Below are positions 24,363 to 33,942 of a stretch of 44,481 nt of DNA, piece after piece (positions within the stretch are counted from its first letter, which is position 1; each line of letters begins with the position of its first letter). The translations under genes and the position numbers were made by a program. This DNA is from an uncultured Prevotella sp. (GTDB lineage Bacteria; Bacteroidota; Bacteroidia; Bacteroidales; Bacteroidaceae). The stretch is taken from positions 1 through 44,481 of the forward strand of contig URCI01000022.1 in NCBI GenBank assembly GCA_900546345.1. The letters are read 5' to 3'. Below the pieces are notes generated by a model. The model made no database searches and was not told the origin of the DNA. It worked only from the letters and a program-made list of their open reading frames with translations.

Positions 24363-27300
24363 TTAGGCATTTACCTTCTCTATCTTGATATTGAGCTTGA
24401 AGTCGTCGAAGTCAGTCTCCACGCCATCATTATCAGCTACGGTGAGGCTGTCAGCCAGCACTTGTCCCTTGATATAATCAGCGAAGGAATTGACGGCAGC
24501 TTCCACCTCGGCATGCGGAGCGATGGTGACAGCAATACGATCGGTTATCTGCAAGCCACTCTCCTTGCGCAGGTTCTGAATGCGGTTGACCAGCTCTCGG
24601 GCCATGCCTTCGTTGCGCAGCTCGGGAGTGAGCTCCACCTCCAATGCCACTGTGAGGTTGCCCTCGTTGCTGACGAGCCATCCGGGAATATCCTCTGAGA
24701 TGATCTCCACATCTGCGGCATTTACAGTGACAGACTGTCCTTCTACATCAATGACAATATTGCCTTCTTGTTCCAGCTTGGCAATATCTTCCTGTGAGAG
24801 ACTGCCCATATGGGCGGCCACACCCTTCATGAGCTTACCGAACTTCTTGCCCATGACACGGAAGTTGCACTTCACCTTCTTGACCAGGATACCCTGTCCC
24901 TCAGCGAAGTTCAGTTCCTTGACATTGACTTCGTTCATGATCAGGTCTTTGACGGCCTCGATATGCTTGCGTTGCGTATCGTCGACAGCCGGGATCAGAA
25001 TCTGCTGCAGCGGCTGACGCACCTTGATATTTACCTTACGACGCAAGGCCAGCACCATCGACGTGATCTTCTGGGCCATGTCCATGCGCTGCTCCAGGTC
25101 AGAGTCTATCATGCTCTCGTCGACCGTCGGGAAGGATTCCAGATGCACACTCTCCATCTTGCCGCCCAAGTCGTGATAGAGCTGGTCGGCGAAGAAGGGT
25201 GCGAACGGAGCGAGCACCTTGGCCACGGTCATCAAGCAGGTGTAGAGCGTATTATAAGCAGCGAGCTTGTCGTCGCTCATCTCCTTGCCCCAGAAGCGCT
25301 TGCGGTTGAGACGCACATACCAGTTGCTGAGGTTGTCGTTGACAAACGCGTCGATGAGACGGCCGGCACGTGTGGGGTCATAGCCGTCGAGCTCGCGGCG
25401 GACACCCTTGACGAGCGTGTTGAGACTGGAGAGAATCCAGCGGTCGATTTCCACGAGATGATCTTTGGAAGCTTCCAAAGACGTTGTCTCGGGATCATAG
25501 CCATCGACATTGGCGTAGAGGGCAAAGAAGCTATACGTATTATATAAGGTACCGAAGAACTTGCGGCGCACCTCGTCGACACCATTGGGGTCGAACTTCA
25601 GGTTGTCCCATGGCTCACTGTTGGTCATCATATAGAAGCGCACAGGGTCGGCACCATACTTATTGATCATCTCGAACGGATCAGTGACATTGCCCACGTG
25701 CTTGCTCATCTTGTTGCCCTTGGCATCGAGAACGAGGCCGGAAGAGATCACATTTTTGAATGCAACAGAGTCAAAGACCATCGTAGCGATGGCATGGAGC
25801 GTAAAGAACCAGCCACGCGTCTGGTCGACACCCTCGTTGATGAAGTCAGCAGGGAAGAAAGCCGGCGGCACTGGAGTGCCTGTATACGTACTGTGTATGA
25901 GCTCATTGCGGTATTCGCTTTCGCTCTTCCCCGTCTTCTTAAGTCCCTCTGCGTTGATTTCGCCCTCGAAGGGATAGTGTTGCTGGGCGTAGGGCATCGA
26001 GCCGGAGTCGAACCATACATCGATGAGGTCGCTCTCGCGATACATGGGCTTGCCCTCGTCGTTGACCAGGACGATGTAGTCGATGTAAGGTCTGTGGAGG
26101 TCAATCTTATTGTAATTCTCCTCGGAGTAGTCACCCACGACGAAGCCTTTGTCCTTCAGCGGGTTGCTCTTCATCACACCGGCAGCGACAGACTTCTCTA
26201 TCTCGTTGTAGAGTTCCTCAACAGAGCCTATGCACTTCTCACCTCGATTCTCGTCACGCCAAATAGGCAGCGGCGTGCCCCAGAAGCGTGAGCGGCTGAG
26301 ATTCCAGTCGTTGAGGTTCTCCAACCAATTGCCAAAGCGGCCAGTTCCCGTAGACTCCGGATTCCAGTGGATGGTCTTGTTGAGTTCCACCATACGCTGC
26401 TTCTTGGCCGTGTCACGGATGAACCAGCTGTCGAGCGGATAATAGAGGATAGGCTTGTCGGTGCGCCAGCAGTGAGGATAGTTGTGCACGTGCTTCTCTA
26501 TCTTGAAGGCTGTGCCCTCCATCTTCATCTCCATGCAGATGATGACATTCAGGTCGTCAGCTTTCTCAGAAGCCTTCTTGTCCCACACACCATTAGGATT
26601 GAACTTGGGGTCATAGGAGTTCTTGACATAGTCACCGGCGTGATGGCCATAAGCCTCCACGTCAACGCAACGGTCGATGAAGTTCTTATCGAGTTCATCC
26701 AGGACATAATATTTACCTTGGAGATCCACCATAGGGCGTGTCTCCCCCTTCTTGTTGATCAGGTAGAGGGCAGGCACATGAGCGTCCTTGGCCACCTTGG
26801 CATCGTCAGCACCAAAGGTAGAGGCGATGTGCACAATACCGGTACCATCCTCGGTGGTGACATAGTCGCCGGGAATGACACGGAAGGCCTCGCTCTCCAT
26901 CTCGACGAAACGGTCCTTGCCGTTCTCGCCGATGAAGACCTTGTCGGGATGAGCCTCAGCATAAGCATTGACAAAGTCGGGCTGGTACTCCCCTACTTTC
27001 TCACAAGGCTTCACCCATTTCATCAACTGACTGTAGTGGAGGCCGACGAGGTCAGCACCCTTCATGCGGTCGACGACACGCCAAGGGCAGATCTTCTTCT
27101 CTTTGTCAAAAGCAGGCAGTTCACCCTCTTTGCATTCCTGGTCAGCCTTCAGATAGGCGCCCAGACGAGCCTCTGCCATGATGAGCGTCATCGGCTCACC
27201 ATCGTAAGGGTTGTAAGTCTCCACGGCCACATAGTCGATGCTCGGTCCCACGCACAGTGCGATGTTTGAGGGCAGAGTCCATGGTGTGGTCGTCCAAGCG

Positions 27301-28010
27301 ATGAAGTAAGGCTTTCCCCACTTCGTCCACTCGGCCTTCGGGTCAGTGATGAGGAACTGGGCTGTGACCGTCGTATCCTTCACGTCGCGGTAGCATCCCG
27401 GCTGGTTGAGCTCGTGGCTCGACAGTCCGGTGCCGGCAGCAGGAGAATACGGCTGGATGGTATAGCCCTTGTACAACAGTCCCTTGTTGTAGAGCTGCTT
27501 GAGCAGCCACCACAGCGACTCGATGTATTTGTTGTGATAGGTGACATAAGGATGGTCGAGGTCGACGAAATAGCCCATCTTCTCGGTCAGCTCGCGCCAC
27601 TCAGCGGTGAACTTCATGACGTTCTCACGGCACTTGTGGTTGTAGTCCTCCACCGAGATGTATTTGTCGGACTTCTTGTTGTCGATGTCTTTCTTGGTGA
27701 TGCCCAACTCTTTTTCCACGCCGAGCTCGACGGGCAGTCCGTGGGTGTCCCATCCAGCCTTGCGCTTGACCTGGAAGCCCTGCATGGTCTTATATCGGTT
27801 GAAAGTATCCTTGATGCTGCGTGCCAGCACGTGGTGGATGCCAGGGTGTCCATTGGCCGAGGGAGGCCCCTCGAAGAAGATAAACTGCGGACAGCCCTCT
27901 CTCTCATCAATACTCTTGTGGAAGATGTCGTTTTTCTCCCACTCCTTCAACACCTCGCCGTTGATTTTCGTCAAATCAAGGCCGGTATGTTCGGCAAATC
28001 TCTTAGACAT
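24363..28010 (-). CDS. ileS: Isoleucyl-tRNA synthetase, eukaryote-like type
   Basis: Charges tRNA-Ile; class I synthetase with editing domain. The 1215 residues are much longer than E. coli IleRS (about 940). The HIGH motif reads HPGIHH (55-60) and the KMSKS motif reads KMSKH (767-771). The segment RESDLIDVWFDSGSMPYAQ precedes the catalytic core's second half, and the C-terminus carries an extended tRNA-binding region instead of the zinc-binding end of the bacterial type. This layout fits the second, eukaryote-like class of IleRS, many members of which are naturally insensitive to mupirocin; drug response here is inference. The gene starts 49 bases behind its promoter motif and is followed after 58 bases by lspA. 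Confidence 0.96.
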   Translation of the reverse strand: MSKRFAEHTGLDLTKINGEVLKEWEKNDIFHKSIDEREGCPQFIFFEGPPSANGHPGIHHVLARSIKDTFNRYKTMQGFQVKRKAGWDTHGLPVELGVEKELGITKKDIDNKKSDKYISVEDYNHKCRENVMKFTAEWRELTEKMGYFVDLDHPYVTYHNKYIESLWWLLKQLYNKGLLYKGYTIQPYSPAAGTGLSSHELNQPGCYRDVKDTTVTAQFLITDPKAEWTKWGKPYFIAWTTTPWTLPSNIALCVGPSIDYVAVETYNPYDGEPMTLIMAEARLGAYLKADQECKEGELPAFDKEKKICPWRVVDRMKGADLVGLHYSQLMKWVKPCEKVGEYQPDFVNAYAEAHPDKVFIGENGKDRFVEMESEAFRVIPGDYVTTEDGTGIVHIASTFGADDAKVAKDAHVPALYLINKKGETRPMVDLQGKYYVLDELDKNFIDRCVDVEAYGHHAGDYVKNSYDPKFNPNGVWDKKASEKADDLNVIICMEMKMEGTAFKIEKHVHNYPHCWRTDKPILYYPLDSWFIRDTAKKQRMVELNKTIHWNPESTGTGRFGNWLENLNDWNLSRSRFWGTPLPIWRDENRGEKCIGSVEELYNEIEKSVAAGVMKSNPLKDKGFVVGDYSEENYNKIDLHRPYIDYIVLVNDEGKPMYRESDLIDVWFDSGSMPYAQQHYPFEGEINAEGLKKTGKSESEYRNELIHSTYTGTPVPPAFFPADFINEGVDQTRGWFFTLHAIATMVFDSVAFKNVISSGLVLDAKGNKMSKHVGNVTDPFEMINKYGADPVRFYMMTNSEPWDNLKFDPNGVDEVRRKFFGTLYNTYSFFALYANVDGYDPETTSLEASKDHLVEIDRWILSSLNTLVKGVRRELDGYDPTRAGRLIDAFVNDNLSNWYVRLNRKRFWGKEMSDDKLAAYNTLYTCLMTVAKVLAPFAPFFADQLYHDLGGKMESVHLESFPTVDESMIDSDLEQRMDMAQKITSMVLALRRKVNIKVRQPLQQILIPAVDDTQRKHIEAVKDLIMNEVNVKELNFAEGQGILVKKVKCNFRVMGKKFGKLMKGVAAHMGSLSQEDIAKLEQEGNIVIDVEGQSVTVNAADVEIISEDIPGWLVSNEGNLTVALEVELTPELRNEGMARELVNRIQNLRKESGLQITDRIAVTIAPHAEVEAAVNSFADYIKGQVLADSLTVADNDGVETDFDDFKLNIKIEKVNA

Positions 28011-28051
28011 AGATAATTCTCTTTCTTTACCTTGATAATTATAATTTTGCG

Positions 28052-28059
28052 CAAAGGTA
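28052..28059 (-). promoter_or_regulatory. Putative -7 box of ileS
   Basis: On the minus strand TACCTTTG matches TAnnTTTG exactly and lies about 42 bases before the ileS ATG. It is back to back with the engB promoter in a 128-base divergent intergenic region. No clear -33 box is seen. Confidence 0.65.
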
Positions 28060-28089
28060 GCAAAAAATTAGGTTTCACACAAGACAATC

Positions 28090-28120
28090 ATTGCTTTTTA
28101 GCCAAAAATGAGTATCTTTG
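28090..28120 (+). promoter_or_regulatory. Promoter of engB
   Basis: ATTG at 28090-28093 and TATCTTTG at 28113-28120 are separated by 19 bases, matching the Bacteroidetes -33/-7 arrangement. Because the -7 box runs to 28120, the upstream ATG at 28118 cannot be the start and the ATG at 28139 is chosen. Confidence 0.75.
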
Positions 28121-28138
28121 CAAAAAATCACGAAAGAC

Positions 28139-28741
28139 ATGGACATCAAGAAAGCACAATTCGTCATCTCGGCACCCACCGTCAGCATGTGCCCCAAGGA
28201 CACCAAGCCCGAGTTCGCCTTCATCGGCCGAAGTAATGTGGGCAAGTCGAGCCTCATCAATATGCTCTGCAACCACAAGGGACTGGCCAAGACCTCGTCC
28301 ACGCCCGGCAAGACGTTGCTCATCAACCATTTTATCATCAACAACGAATGGTATCTGGTTGACCTGCCCGGCTATGGCTATGCCAAGCGCTCGAAGACGG
28401 TGCAGGACAAGCTCGACCGGATGATCCGATCATACATTCTCCAACGAGAACAACTCTGCAACGTATTTGTACTCATCGACATACGTCATGAGCAGCAGAA
28501 GATAGACCGGGAGTTTGTCGATTGGATGGGGGCCAGCGGCATTCCCTTCTCCATCGTCTTCACAAAAGCCGACAAGCTGGGGCCGGTCAAGGCCAAGATG
28601 AATGCCAAGCAGTGGATGGACGCCCTGCTCGACACATGGGAGACGCTACCACCCTACTTCATCACCAGCTCGGAGAAAAAGAGCGGCAAGGAGGAGATGC
28701 TGGATTATATCGACGAAATATTGAAGGAGGTGAAGGCATGA
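28139..28741 (+). CDS. engB: Ribosome-biogenesis GTPase EngB (YihA/YsxC)
   Basis: Small GTPase needed for late assembly of the large ribosomal subunit. The 200-residue protein shows G1 GRSNVGKSSL (about 33-42), the switch/G2 region SSTPGKT, G3 DLPGYGYAK and G4 TKADK, all in the order and spacing of the family. The start at 28139 is preferred over an in-frame ATG at 28118 that would overlap the promoter. The stop overlaps the start of the following ABC-F gene by four bases (ATGA), so a GTPase and an ATPase that both act on ribosomes are translationally coupled. Confidence 0.96.
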   Translation: MDIKKAQFVISAPTVSMCPKDTKPEFAFIGRSNVGKSSLINMLCNHKGLAKTSSTPGKTLLINHFIINNEWYLVDLPGYGYAKRSKTVQDKLDRMIRSYILQREQLCNVFVLIDIRHEQQKIDREFVDWMGASGIPFSIVFTKADKLGPVKAKMNAKQWMDALLDTWETLPPYFITSSEKKSGKEEMLDYIDEILKEVKA

Positions 28742-30525
28742 CACCCTATCTGGACGTACAAAACCTGACGAAGTCGTTTGGCGCACAGACGCTCTTCCGC
28801 AACATCAGCTTCTCGGTCGGCGAGGGTCAGAAAGTGGGACTCATTGCGAAGAACGGCACGGGCAAATCCACGCTACTGGAGATTCTTGCAGGGAAAGAAG
28901 GGTATGACGATGGACAAATCATCTATCGCAACGACATCCGCGTGGGCTATTTGGAGCAGACACCGAAGTTCGACCCCGACGAGAGCGTGCTCGACGCTTG
29001 CTTCAACCATGAGGGCAATCCCGACAAGGTGTTGCGTGCCAAGCAGATACTCACCCAGCTGCATATCACCGACCTCGACCAGCCGATGCGGCAGCTCAGC
29101 GGTGGCCAGCAGAAACGTGTGGCCTTGGCCAACGCTTTGCTCAACGAGCCGGACTTCCTTATCCTTGACGAGCCCACCAACCACCTCGACCTTGAGATGA
29201 TTGTATGGCTGGAGGGGTATCTCTCGCGCTCGACACTGACACTGCTCATGGTCACTCATGACCGATATTTCCTCGACCGCGTTTGCAAGGTGATATTAGA
29301 GCTCGACAATCAGACCATTTATTCGTACAAAGGCAATTATAGTTATTATTTAGAGAAACGGCAGGAACGTATTGAGAATCAGACTACTGAGATCGCACGA
29401 GCAAAGAATCTGTATCGAACCGAACTGGAGTGGATGCGCCGCATGCCACAAGCCCGAGGACACAAGGCGCGCTACCGTGAAGAGGCATTCTACGACCTGC
29501 AAGCCAAGGCTCACCAGCGCATCGAAGAACGGCAGATGAGGCTCAAGGCCAGCAACGTCTATATAGGTTCAAAGATATTCGAATGCCAATACGTGTCGAA
29601 GAAGTTCACCGACTCGCAAGGCAACGACAAGATCATCCTCGACAACTTCTACTACAACTTTGCCCGTTTCGAGAAGATGGGCATCGTCGGCAACAACGGC
29701 ACCGGGAAGTCTACGTTCATCAAAATGCTCCTCGGTATCGTGCCACCTGATTCCGGAAAGTTTGACATTGGTGAGACAGTGCGCTTCGGCTATTTCTCGC
29801 AGGAAGGCATGAAGTTCAACAACGAGGAGAAGGTCATCGACGTCATCACCGACATCGCCGACTATATTGACCTCGGCGGTGGACGCCACATGACAGCCTC
29901 GCAGTTCCTCAACTTCTTCATGTTCACCCCAGAGCAACAACATAACTATGTCTATAAGCTCAGTGGCGGCGAGCGGCGCAAGCTCTACCTCTGCACCGTG
30001 CTGATGCGCAATCCCAACTTCCTCGTCCTCGACGAGCCCACCAACGACCTCGACATCCAGACGCTGCAAGTATTGGAACAGTATCTGGAGGACTTCCCCG
30101 GCTGTGTCATCGTGGTTAGCCATGACCGCTACTTCATGGACAAAGTCGTCGACCATCTGCTCATTTTCAAGGGCAATGGTGTCATCAAGGACTTCCCGGG
30201 CAACTACACGCAGTATCGTGAGTGGAACTCCCTGCAATCGAAGGATGAGGTAGAGAAAGACAAGACGGAAAAGCCTACAACGAAGAAGGACTACCACCAC
30301 GACACGCGCCGGCGCATGAGCTACAAGGAGAAGCGCGAGTTTGAACAGCTCACAGCAGACATCGAGAAGCTCGAAAAGGAACAGAAACAGTTGGAAGACG
30401 CTCTGTGCAGCGGAACACTCTCCGTTGAGGAGCTCACAGAGAAAAGCAAGCGTTTGCCTAAGCTGAAAGAAGAACTTGATGACAAAAGCATGAGATGGCT
30501 GGAACTGAGCGAATTAGATAATTAG
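28738..30525 (+). CDS. ABC-F family ATPase, Uup-like
   Basis: Soluble twin-ATPase of 595 residues. The frame is open from 28522 but this part lies inside engB; the ATG at 28738, overlapping the engB stop, yields a proper first domain (MTPYLDVQNLTKSFG). Both domains are canonical: Walker A AKNGTGKST (about 38-46) and GNNGTGKST, signatures LSGGQ and LSGGE, Walker B LILDEPTNHLD and LVLDEPTNDLD. The C-terminus (about 535-595) is a charged coiled coil (EFEQLTADIEKLEKEQKQLE), as in Uup, which interacts with nucleic acid or ribosome. Unlike the ABC-F protein at 302-1930, no ATP site is degenerate. Coupling to engB points to a role in ribosome function or assembly. Confidence 0.93.
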   Translation: MTPYLDVQNLTKSFGAQTLFRNISFSVGEGQKVGLIAKNGTGKSTLLEILAGKEGYDDGQIIYRNDIRVGYLEQTPKFDPDESVLDACFNHEGNPDKVLRAKQILTQLHITDLDQPMRQLSGGQQKRVALANALLNEPDFLILDEPTNHLDLEMIVWLEGYLSRSTLTLLMVTHDRYFLDRVCKVILELDNQTIYSYKGNYSYYLEKRQERIENQTTEIARAKNLYRTELEWMRRMPQARGHKARYREEAFYDLQAKAHQRIEERQMRLKASNVYIGSKIFECQYVSKKFTDSQGNDKIILDNFYYNFARFEKMGIVGNNGTGKSTFIKMLLGIVPPDSGKFDIGETVRFGYFSQEGMKFNNEEKVIDVITDIADYIDLGGGRHMTASQFLNFFMFTPEQQHNYVYKLSGGERRKLYLCTVLMRNPNFLVLDEPTNDLDIQTLQVLEQYLEDFPGCVIVVSHDRYFMDKVVDHLLIFKGNGVIKDFPGNYTQYREWNSLQSKDEVEKDKTEKPTTKKDYHHDTRRRMSYKEKREFEQLTADIEKLEKEQKQLEDALCSGTLSVEELTEKSKRLPKLKEELDDKSMRWLELSELDN

Positions 30526-30563
30526 TTTCATTTAAAAAGAAAGCGAGGAGAGAAAAGGTAATC

Positions 30564-32618
30564 ATGATTCACCCCGGTTGGCATCGCATGATATGGATGG
30601 CTCTCTTTCTCTTGTTTGCCTCACCACTAAGGGCAAGAGAGCGTGCCGACACAGCATTGCTGCATCGGGTGTTTCATTATGCGGCTACAGTAGACACTAC
30701 ACACATGCAGGGCTACTCCACCTACAGCTATAACCGCTTCTCCATCGATATCGAGAAGAAGAATCCTCTGCTCATGCTCGTACCCTCTCTCTATGTCATC
30801 GCCCATGGTCACAACCGGCATTATGTGAGTGAGACCTTCTCCAATAATGTTTTTCAGCAAAAGCGATTCAACACCCAAGTGCTGCTGCATGAGACAACGA
30901 TACCACATGGTCGCAAAGCTTGGGATCGCGTGCTCAGCTACCTCTCACCCAACATCTACAACACGACAATCATCGAAAACTACTTGCTGTCCCCGTTCAA
31001 TGCCAGCAACCGCAAGTTCTATCGCTACCGTGTTGCCTTTCTGCTCGATGGTACTGCACGTATTACCTTTGTCCCCCGTCGCAACAACACGCAATTGGTA
31101 AGTGGAGAGGCTTTGGTCGATTACTACACAGGGCGTATTCTCCGCTGTACATTGGAAGGAGAATACGACATGATCGACTTCTCTCTTGACATCACAACTG
31201 GCAGTGAGGGCTTTACCACATTATTGCCACAACAATGTAAAGCAGAGACACGCTTTGGCTTGCTTGGCAACCGACTCAAGGCGCATGCGCTGGCAAGTTA
31301 CAACCGCCCCAAGCCGCCTGTCGACACGATTCGCAGGAGAGACGACTATGCCTTGCTTGCCTCATTGCGTCCCGACACCTTATCCCCAGAAGAACAAGCT
31401 CTTTACACTCAGAAATTTATACAGAAATATAAAAGTGATTCTATCGCCTTAGCTCATGCCCATCAGCCCAAGAAACGAGACTTCGTGAAAGATGTTCTTT
31501 GGGATGTAATCGGCAATAATACCCTCAACCGAATCAAGTCAAACTTCGGAGTCAACAACCAAGGCTATATCCGCCTCAACCCTATGTTGAATCCTCTCTA
31601 TATGAGCTATGACCACAACCGTGGCGTGACCTACAAGATCGACCTGCGTGGCAACTACCAGTTTTCTGAACAAAAAGAGATCTCACTCCGGTTCATGGGC
31701 GGTTATGCATTTAAGCAACACCGGTTTTATTGGCGTGTTCCACTCATCTACTATTTCCATAAACGCAAAAATGCCTACCTGAAATTTGAGGTAGGCAATG
31801 GTAATAACATCCATAGCAACAACATACGCAATGATGTCATCAAGGAGTTGCCAGACACCACTCATCTTACGTCTTACCTCGACCAGCTCTATGAATTTAC
31901 TCAAAGCGATGGCCGACTGGTGATGAACTATGATGCCAACAGCATCTTCGGTATACAGTTCGGTGTGCTTTATCAACAACGCAAGGCTGTGCACAAGAAA
32001 GAGTTCCAACAATTTGGGTGGACCGACACGTACCGTTCCTTTGCTCCTGCCCTACAGTTGCAATATCGTCCCGGAGGATGGGAAGGTCCCATATTCACGC
32101 TTGACTATGACCGTTCATTAAAAGGGATTCTCAACTCCAACACAGACTATGAGCGTTGGGAGATGAACGGAGAATACATCTATCGTTTCAACCGTCTGCA
32201 ATCGCTTCAAGCTCACGCCGGATTCGGATTCTACTCATGGAAAGGGAAGCGATCTTACTTCCTGAGCTACGAGAACTTCCGGGAGAACAACATTCCTGGT
32301 GGCTGGAACGATGACTGGAGCGGTCAATTTGAATTGCTTCGCTCCCAGACCTATGATAATTCAGACCACTATGTACGCATGAATCTGACGTACGAGTCCC
32401 CTCTCCTACTTCTTTCCTGGTTACCTTGGGCCGGCCATTACATGGAGATGGAGCGTCTCTATGTCTCTGCACTTGAAGCACATCATGTCCATCCCTATAT
32501 AGAGGTCGGCTATGGATTCACCACCCGTCTGCTCTCTGTAGGGCTCTTCACCAGTAATGGCCGAGGTAACCGTGTTTTCGGTTGCAAGTTTGGATTCGAA
32601 CTCTTTCGTAAATGGTAA
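30564..32618 (+). CDS. DUF5686-like outer-membrane protein
   Basis: A 684-residue envelope protein, function unknown. It has an N-terminal signal peptide (hydrophobic IWMALFLLFASPLRA after a short basic start). Residues about 25-200 form a soluble beta-rich region; the C-terminal half has alternating hydrophobic and aromatic strands and ends in GFELFRKW, an aromatic end as found in outer-membrane beta-barrels. The pattern resembles the DUF5686 family of Bacteroidetes, whose longer members start with a carboxypeptidase-like domain that is absent here. An AGGAG-like sequence lies before the ATG at 30564; the Met at residue 8 is an alternative start. It follows the ABC-F gene by 38 bases and converges with the gene at 32658. 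Confidence 0.75.
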   Translation: MIHPGWHRMIWMALFLLFASPLRARERADTALLHRVFHYAATVDTTHMQGYSTYSYNRFSIDIEKKNPLLMLVPSLYVIAHGHNRHYVSETFSNNVFQQKRFNTQVLLHETTIPHGRKAWDRVLSYLSPNIYNTTIIENYLLSPFNASNRKFYRYRVAFLLDGTARITFVPRRNNTQLVSGEALVDYYTGRILRCTLEGEYDMIDFSLDITTGSEGFTTLLPQQCKAETRFGLLGNRLKAHALASYNRPKPPVDTIRRRDDYALLASLRPDTLSPEEQALYTQKFIQKYKSDSIALAHAHQPKKRDFVKDVLWDVIGNNTLNRIKSNFGVNNQGYIRLNPMLNPLYMSYDHNRGVTYKIDLRGNYQFSEQKEISLRFMGGYAFKQHRFYWRVPLIYYFHKRKNAYLKFEVGNGNNIHSNNIRNDVIKELPDTTHLTSYLDQLYEFTQSDGRLVMNYDANSIFGIQFGVLYQQRKAVHKKEFQQFGWTDTYRSFAPALQLQYRPGGWEGPIFTLDYDRSLKGILNSNTDYERWEMNGEYIYRFNRLQSLQAHAGFGFYSWKGKRSYFLSYENFRENNIPGGWNDDWSGQFELLRSQTYDNSDHYVRMNLTYESPLLLLSWLPWAGHYMEMERLYVSALEAHHVHPYIEVGYGFTTRLLSVGLFTSNGRGNRVFGCKFGFELFRKW

Positions 32619-32657
32619 ATGCAAGTTGCAGCCAAAGCCGCCCTCACGATCTCCACC

Positions 32658-33779
32658 CTATTTCTCGTTGAGCAGTACTTCCACAATACGCTCAGCCGTG
32701 CGTCCGTCCCATCGGTCAGGGATACCAGCTGGTTTCCATTGCTCTCCAACCATATTCCCGACAGCTTCTGCGAGTCTCTCTGGATCCTCACCCACCAGCA
32801 CATTCGTACCAATCTTTACCGTCTCAATGTGTTCCGTGTAACTATTGAGTGTGATACAAGGCACTTGATTGAAGGTAGCTTCCTCGGCCACATTGCCACT
32901 GTCAGTGATGATGCCCTTGGCATGGCGTGTGAGCCTGGCAAAAGACAAGTATCCTAACGGACTAACGATATGGAAATTCTTAAAATCAAGATGGTCACGC
33001 AAGCCCATCCCCATGATGGTTTCAACAGCCAACCCACGTAAGGGTGCAATGATCGTCATGTCACCAGCCTGTTTGATCAATACTTGCAGCATTTTTTCCA
33101 AATTGGCTTTGTCAGCAAGAAGCGCCTTGCGGTTGAGCGTAAAGACAAGATATGGTTTGAGACTACCATCTACGTCCGTGACGACATGCGCCACCTCATC
33201 CGGCAATGTGGCTTGTTCGATCCGCGTATGGCAATAACGCAGGTTATCCATCAATATATTACCGACCATATACACTTTCGACAGTTCTGCACCCTCCCGA
33301 TTGGCAATAGAGTTATTACTGATGCCAGCCGTAAACAGAATATCACTAAGTCCGTCAATGACCAGCCGGTTGATCTCCTTAGGCATATTGATGTCAAAAC
33401 TGCGTGTGCCGGCAGCGATATGTGCCAGTTTGATCCCCTGCTTCTTGGTGACAATAGAGGCAGCCATTGTCGAGGCAAGGTCATCTACGACCACGACAAC
33501 ATCAATTGGATGGTCTTGAAGATAAACCTCAAACTTAGACATCACCTGTCCTGTGAGCTCATTAAGGTTCACACAATCCACACCCAAGAAGACATCAGGG
33601 CGTCTGATACCCAAATCACTAAACAAACTGTCCTCCAGTGTCGGGTCATTGGCAATGCCAGCATAGACAATCTGACACTCCACTGATTTGCCTTCACGAC
33701 GCAGGTTCTCTATCTGCCGAATCACCGGTGCCACCTTCATGAAATTGGGACGGGCACCACAAAATACACATATATTCAT
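32658..33779 (-). CDS. WecB-like UDP-GlcNAc 2-epimerase homologue with altered active site
   Basis: A 373-residue GT-B-fold protein that aligns along its full length with non-hydrolysing UDP-N-acetylglucosamine 2-epimerases. Retained relative to E. coli WecB are the N-terminal GxRPxxxK (Arg10, Lys15), an Asp at the position of Asp95 (Asp100), an Arg at Arg135 (Arg138), and the TDSGNVAEEA loop involved in UDP binding. Three residues described as essential in WecB are changed: Glu117 becomes Ala122 (HIAAG for HVEAG), Glu131 becomes Lys134 (PKEINR for PEEANR) and His213 becomes Asn216 (TLNRK for TGHRR). UDP-sugar binding may remain, while epimerisation as known is doubtful. The gene stands alone, with its own promoter motif and no polysaccharide genes beside it. 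Confidence 0.85.
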   Translation of the reverse strand: MNICVFCGARPNFMKVAPVIRQIENLRREGKSVECQIVYAGIANDPTLEDSLFSDLGIRRPDVFLGVDCVNLNELTGQVMSKFEVYLQDHPIDVVVVVDDLASTMAASIVTKKQGIKLAHIAAGTRSFDINMPKEINRLVIDGLSDILFTAGISNNSIANREGAELSKVYMVGNILMDNLRYCHTRIEQATLPDEVAHVVTDVDGSLKPYLVFTLNRKALLADKANLEKMLQVLIKQAGDMTIIAPLRGLAVETIMGMGLRDHLDFKNFHIVSPLGYLSFARLTRHAKGIITDSGNVAEEATFNQVPCITLNSYTEHIETVKIGTNVLVGEDPERLAEAVGNMVGEQWKPAGIPDRWDGRTAERIVEVLLNEK

Positions 33780-33809
33780 TGTATCGCTGTTTTTTCTTAT
33801 TTACTCATG

Positions 33810-33817
33810 CAAACTTA
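33810..33817 (-). promoter_or_regulatory. Putative -7 box of the WecB-like gene
   Basis: On the minus strand TAAGTTTG matches TAnnTTTG and lies 31 bases before the ATG at 33779. It is part of a 163-base divergent intergenic region. Confidence 0.55.
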
Positions 33818-33911
33818 CATAAAAATTACAAGACCTCAAAATTTCAACCACTGATTTTATAAAAATGATAAGAGTTAAACGAAAACAATTGGTAGATTCA
33901 AAGATTTCATG

Positions 33912-33919
33912 TACTTTTA
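33912..33919 (+). promoter_or_regulatory. Weak -7-like motif before the small membrane protein gene
   Basis: TACTTTTA resembles TAnnTTTG with its last base changed, 24 bases before the ATG at 33943. No obvious -33 box. Confidence 0.3.
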
Positions 33920-33942
33920 CACAAGACAAAAACAAGTCAACC

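Noticed and set aside
28522..28737. Upstream extension of the second ABC-F gene
   Set aside because: This part lies in another frame of engB and has no resemblance to ABC-F N-termini; the ATG at 28738 fits.
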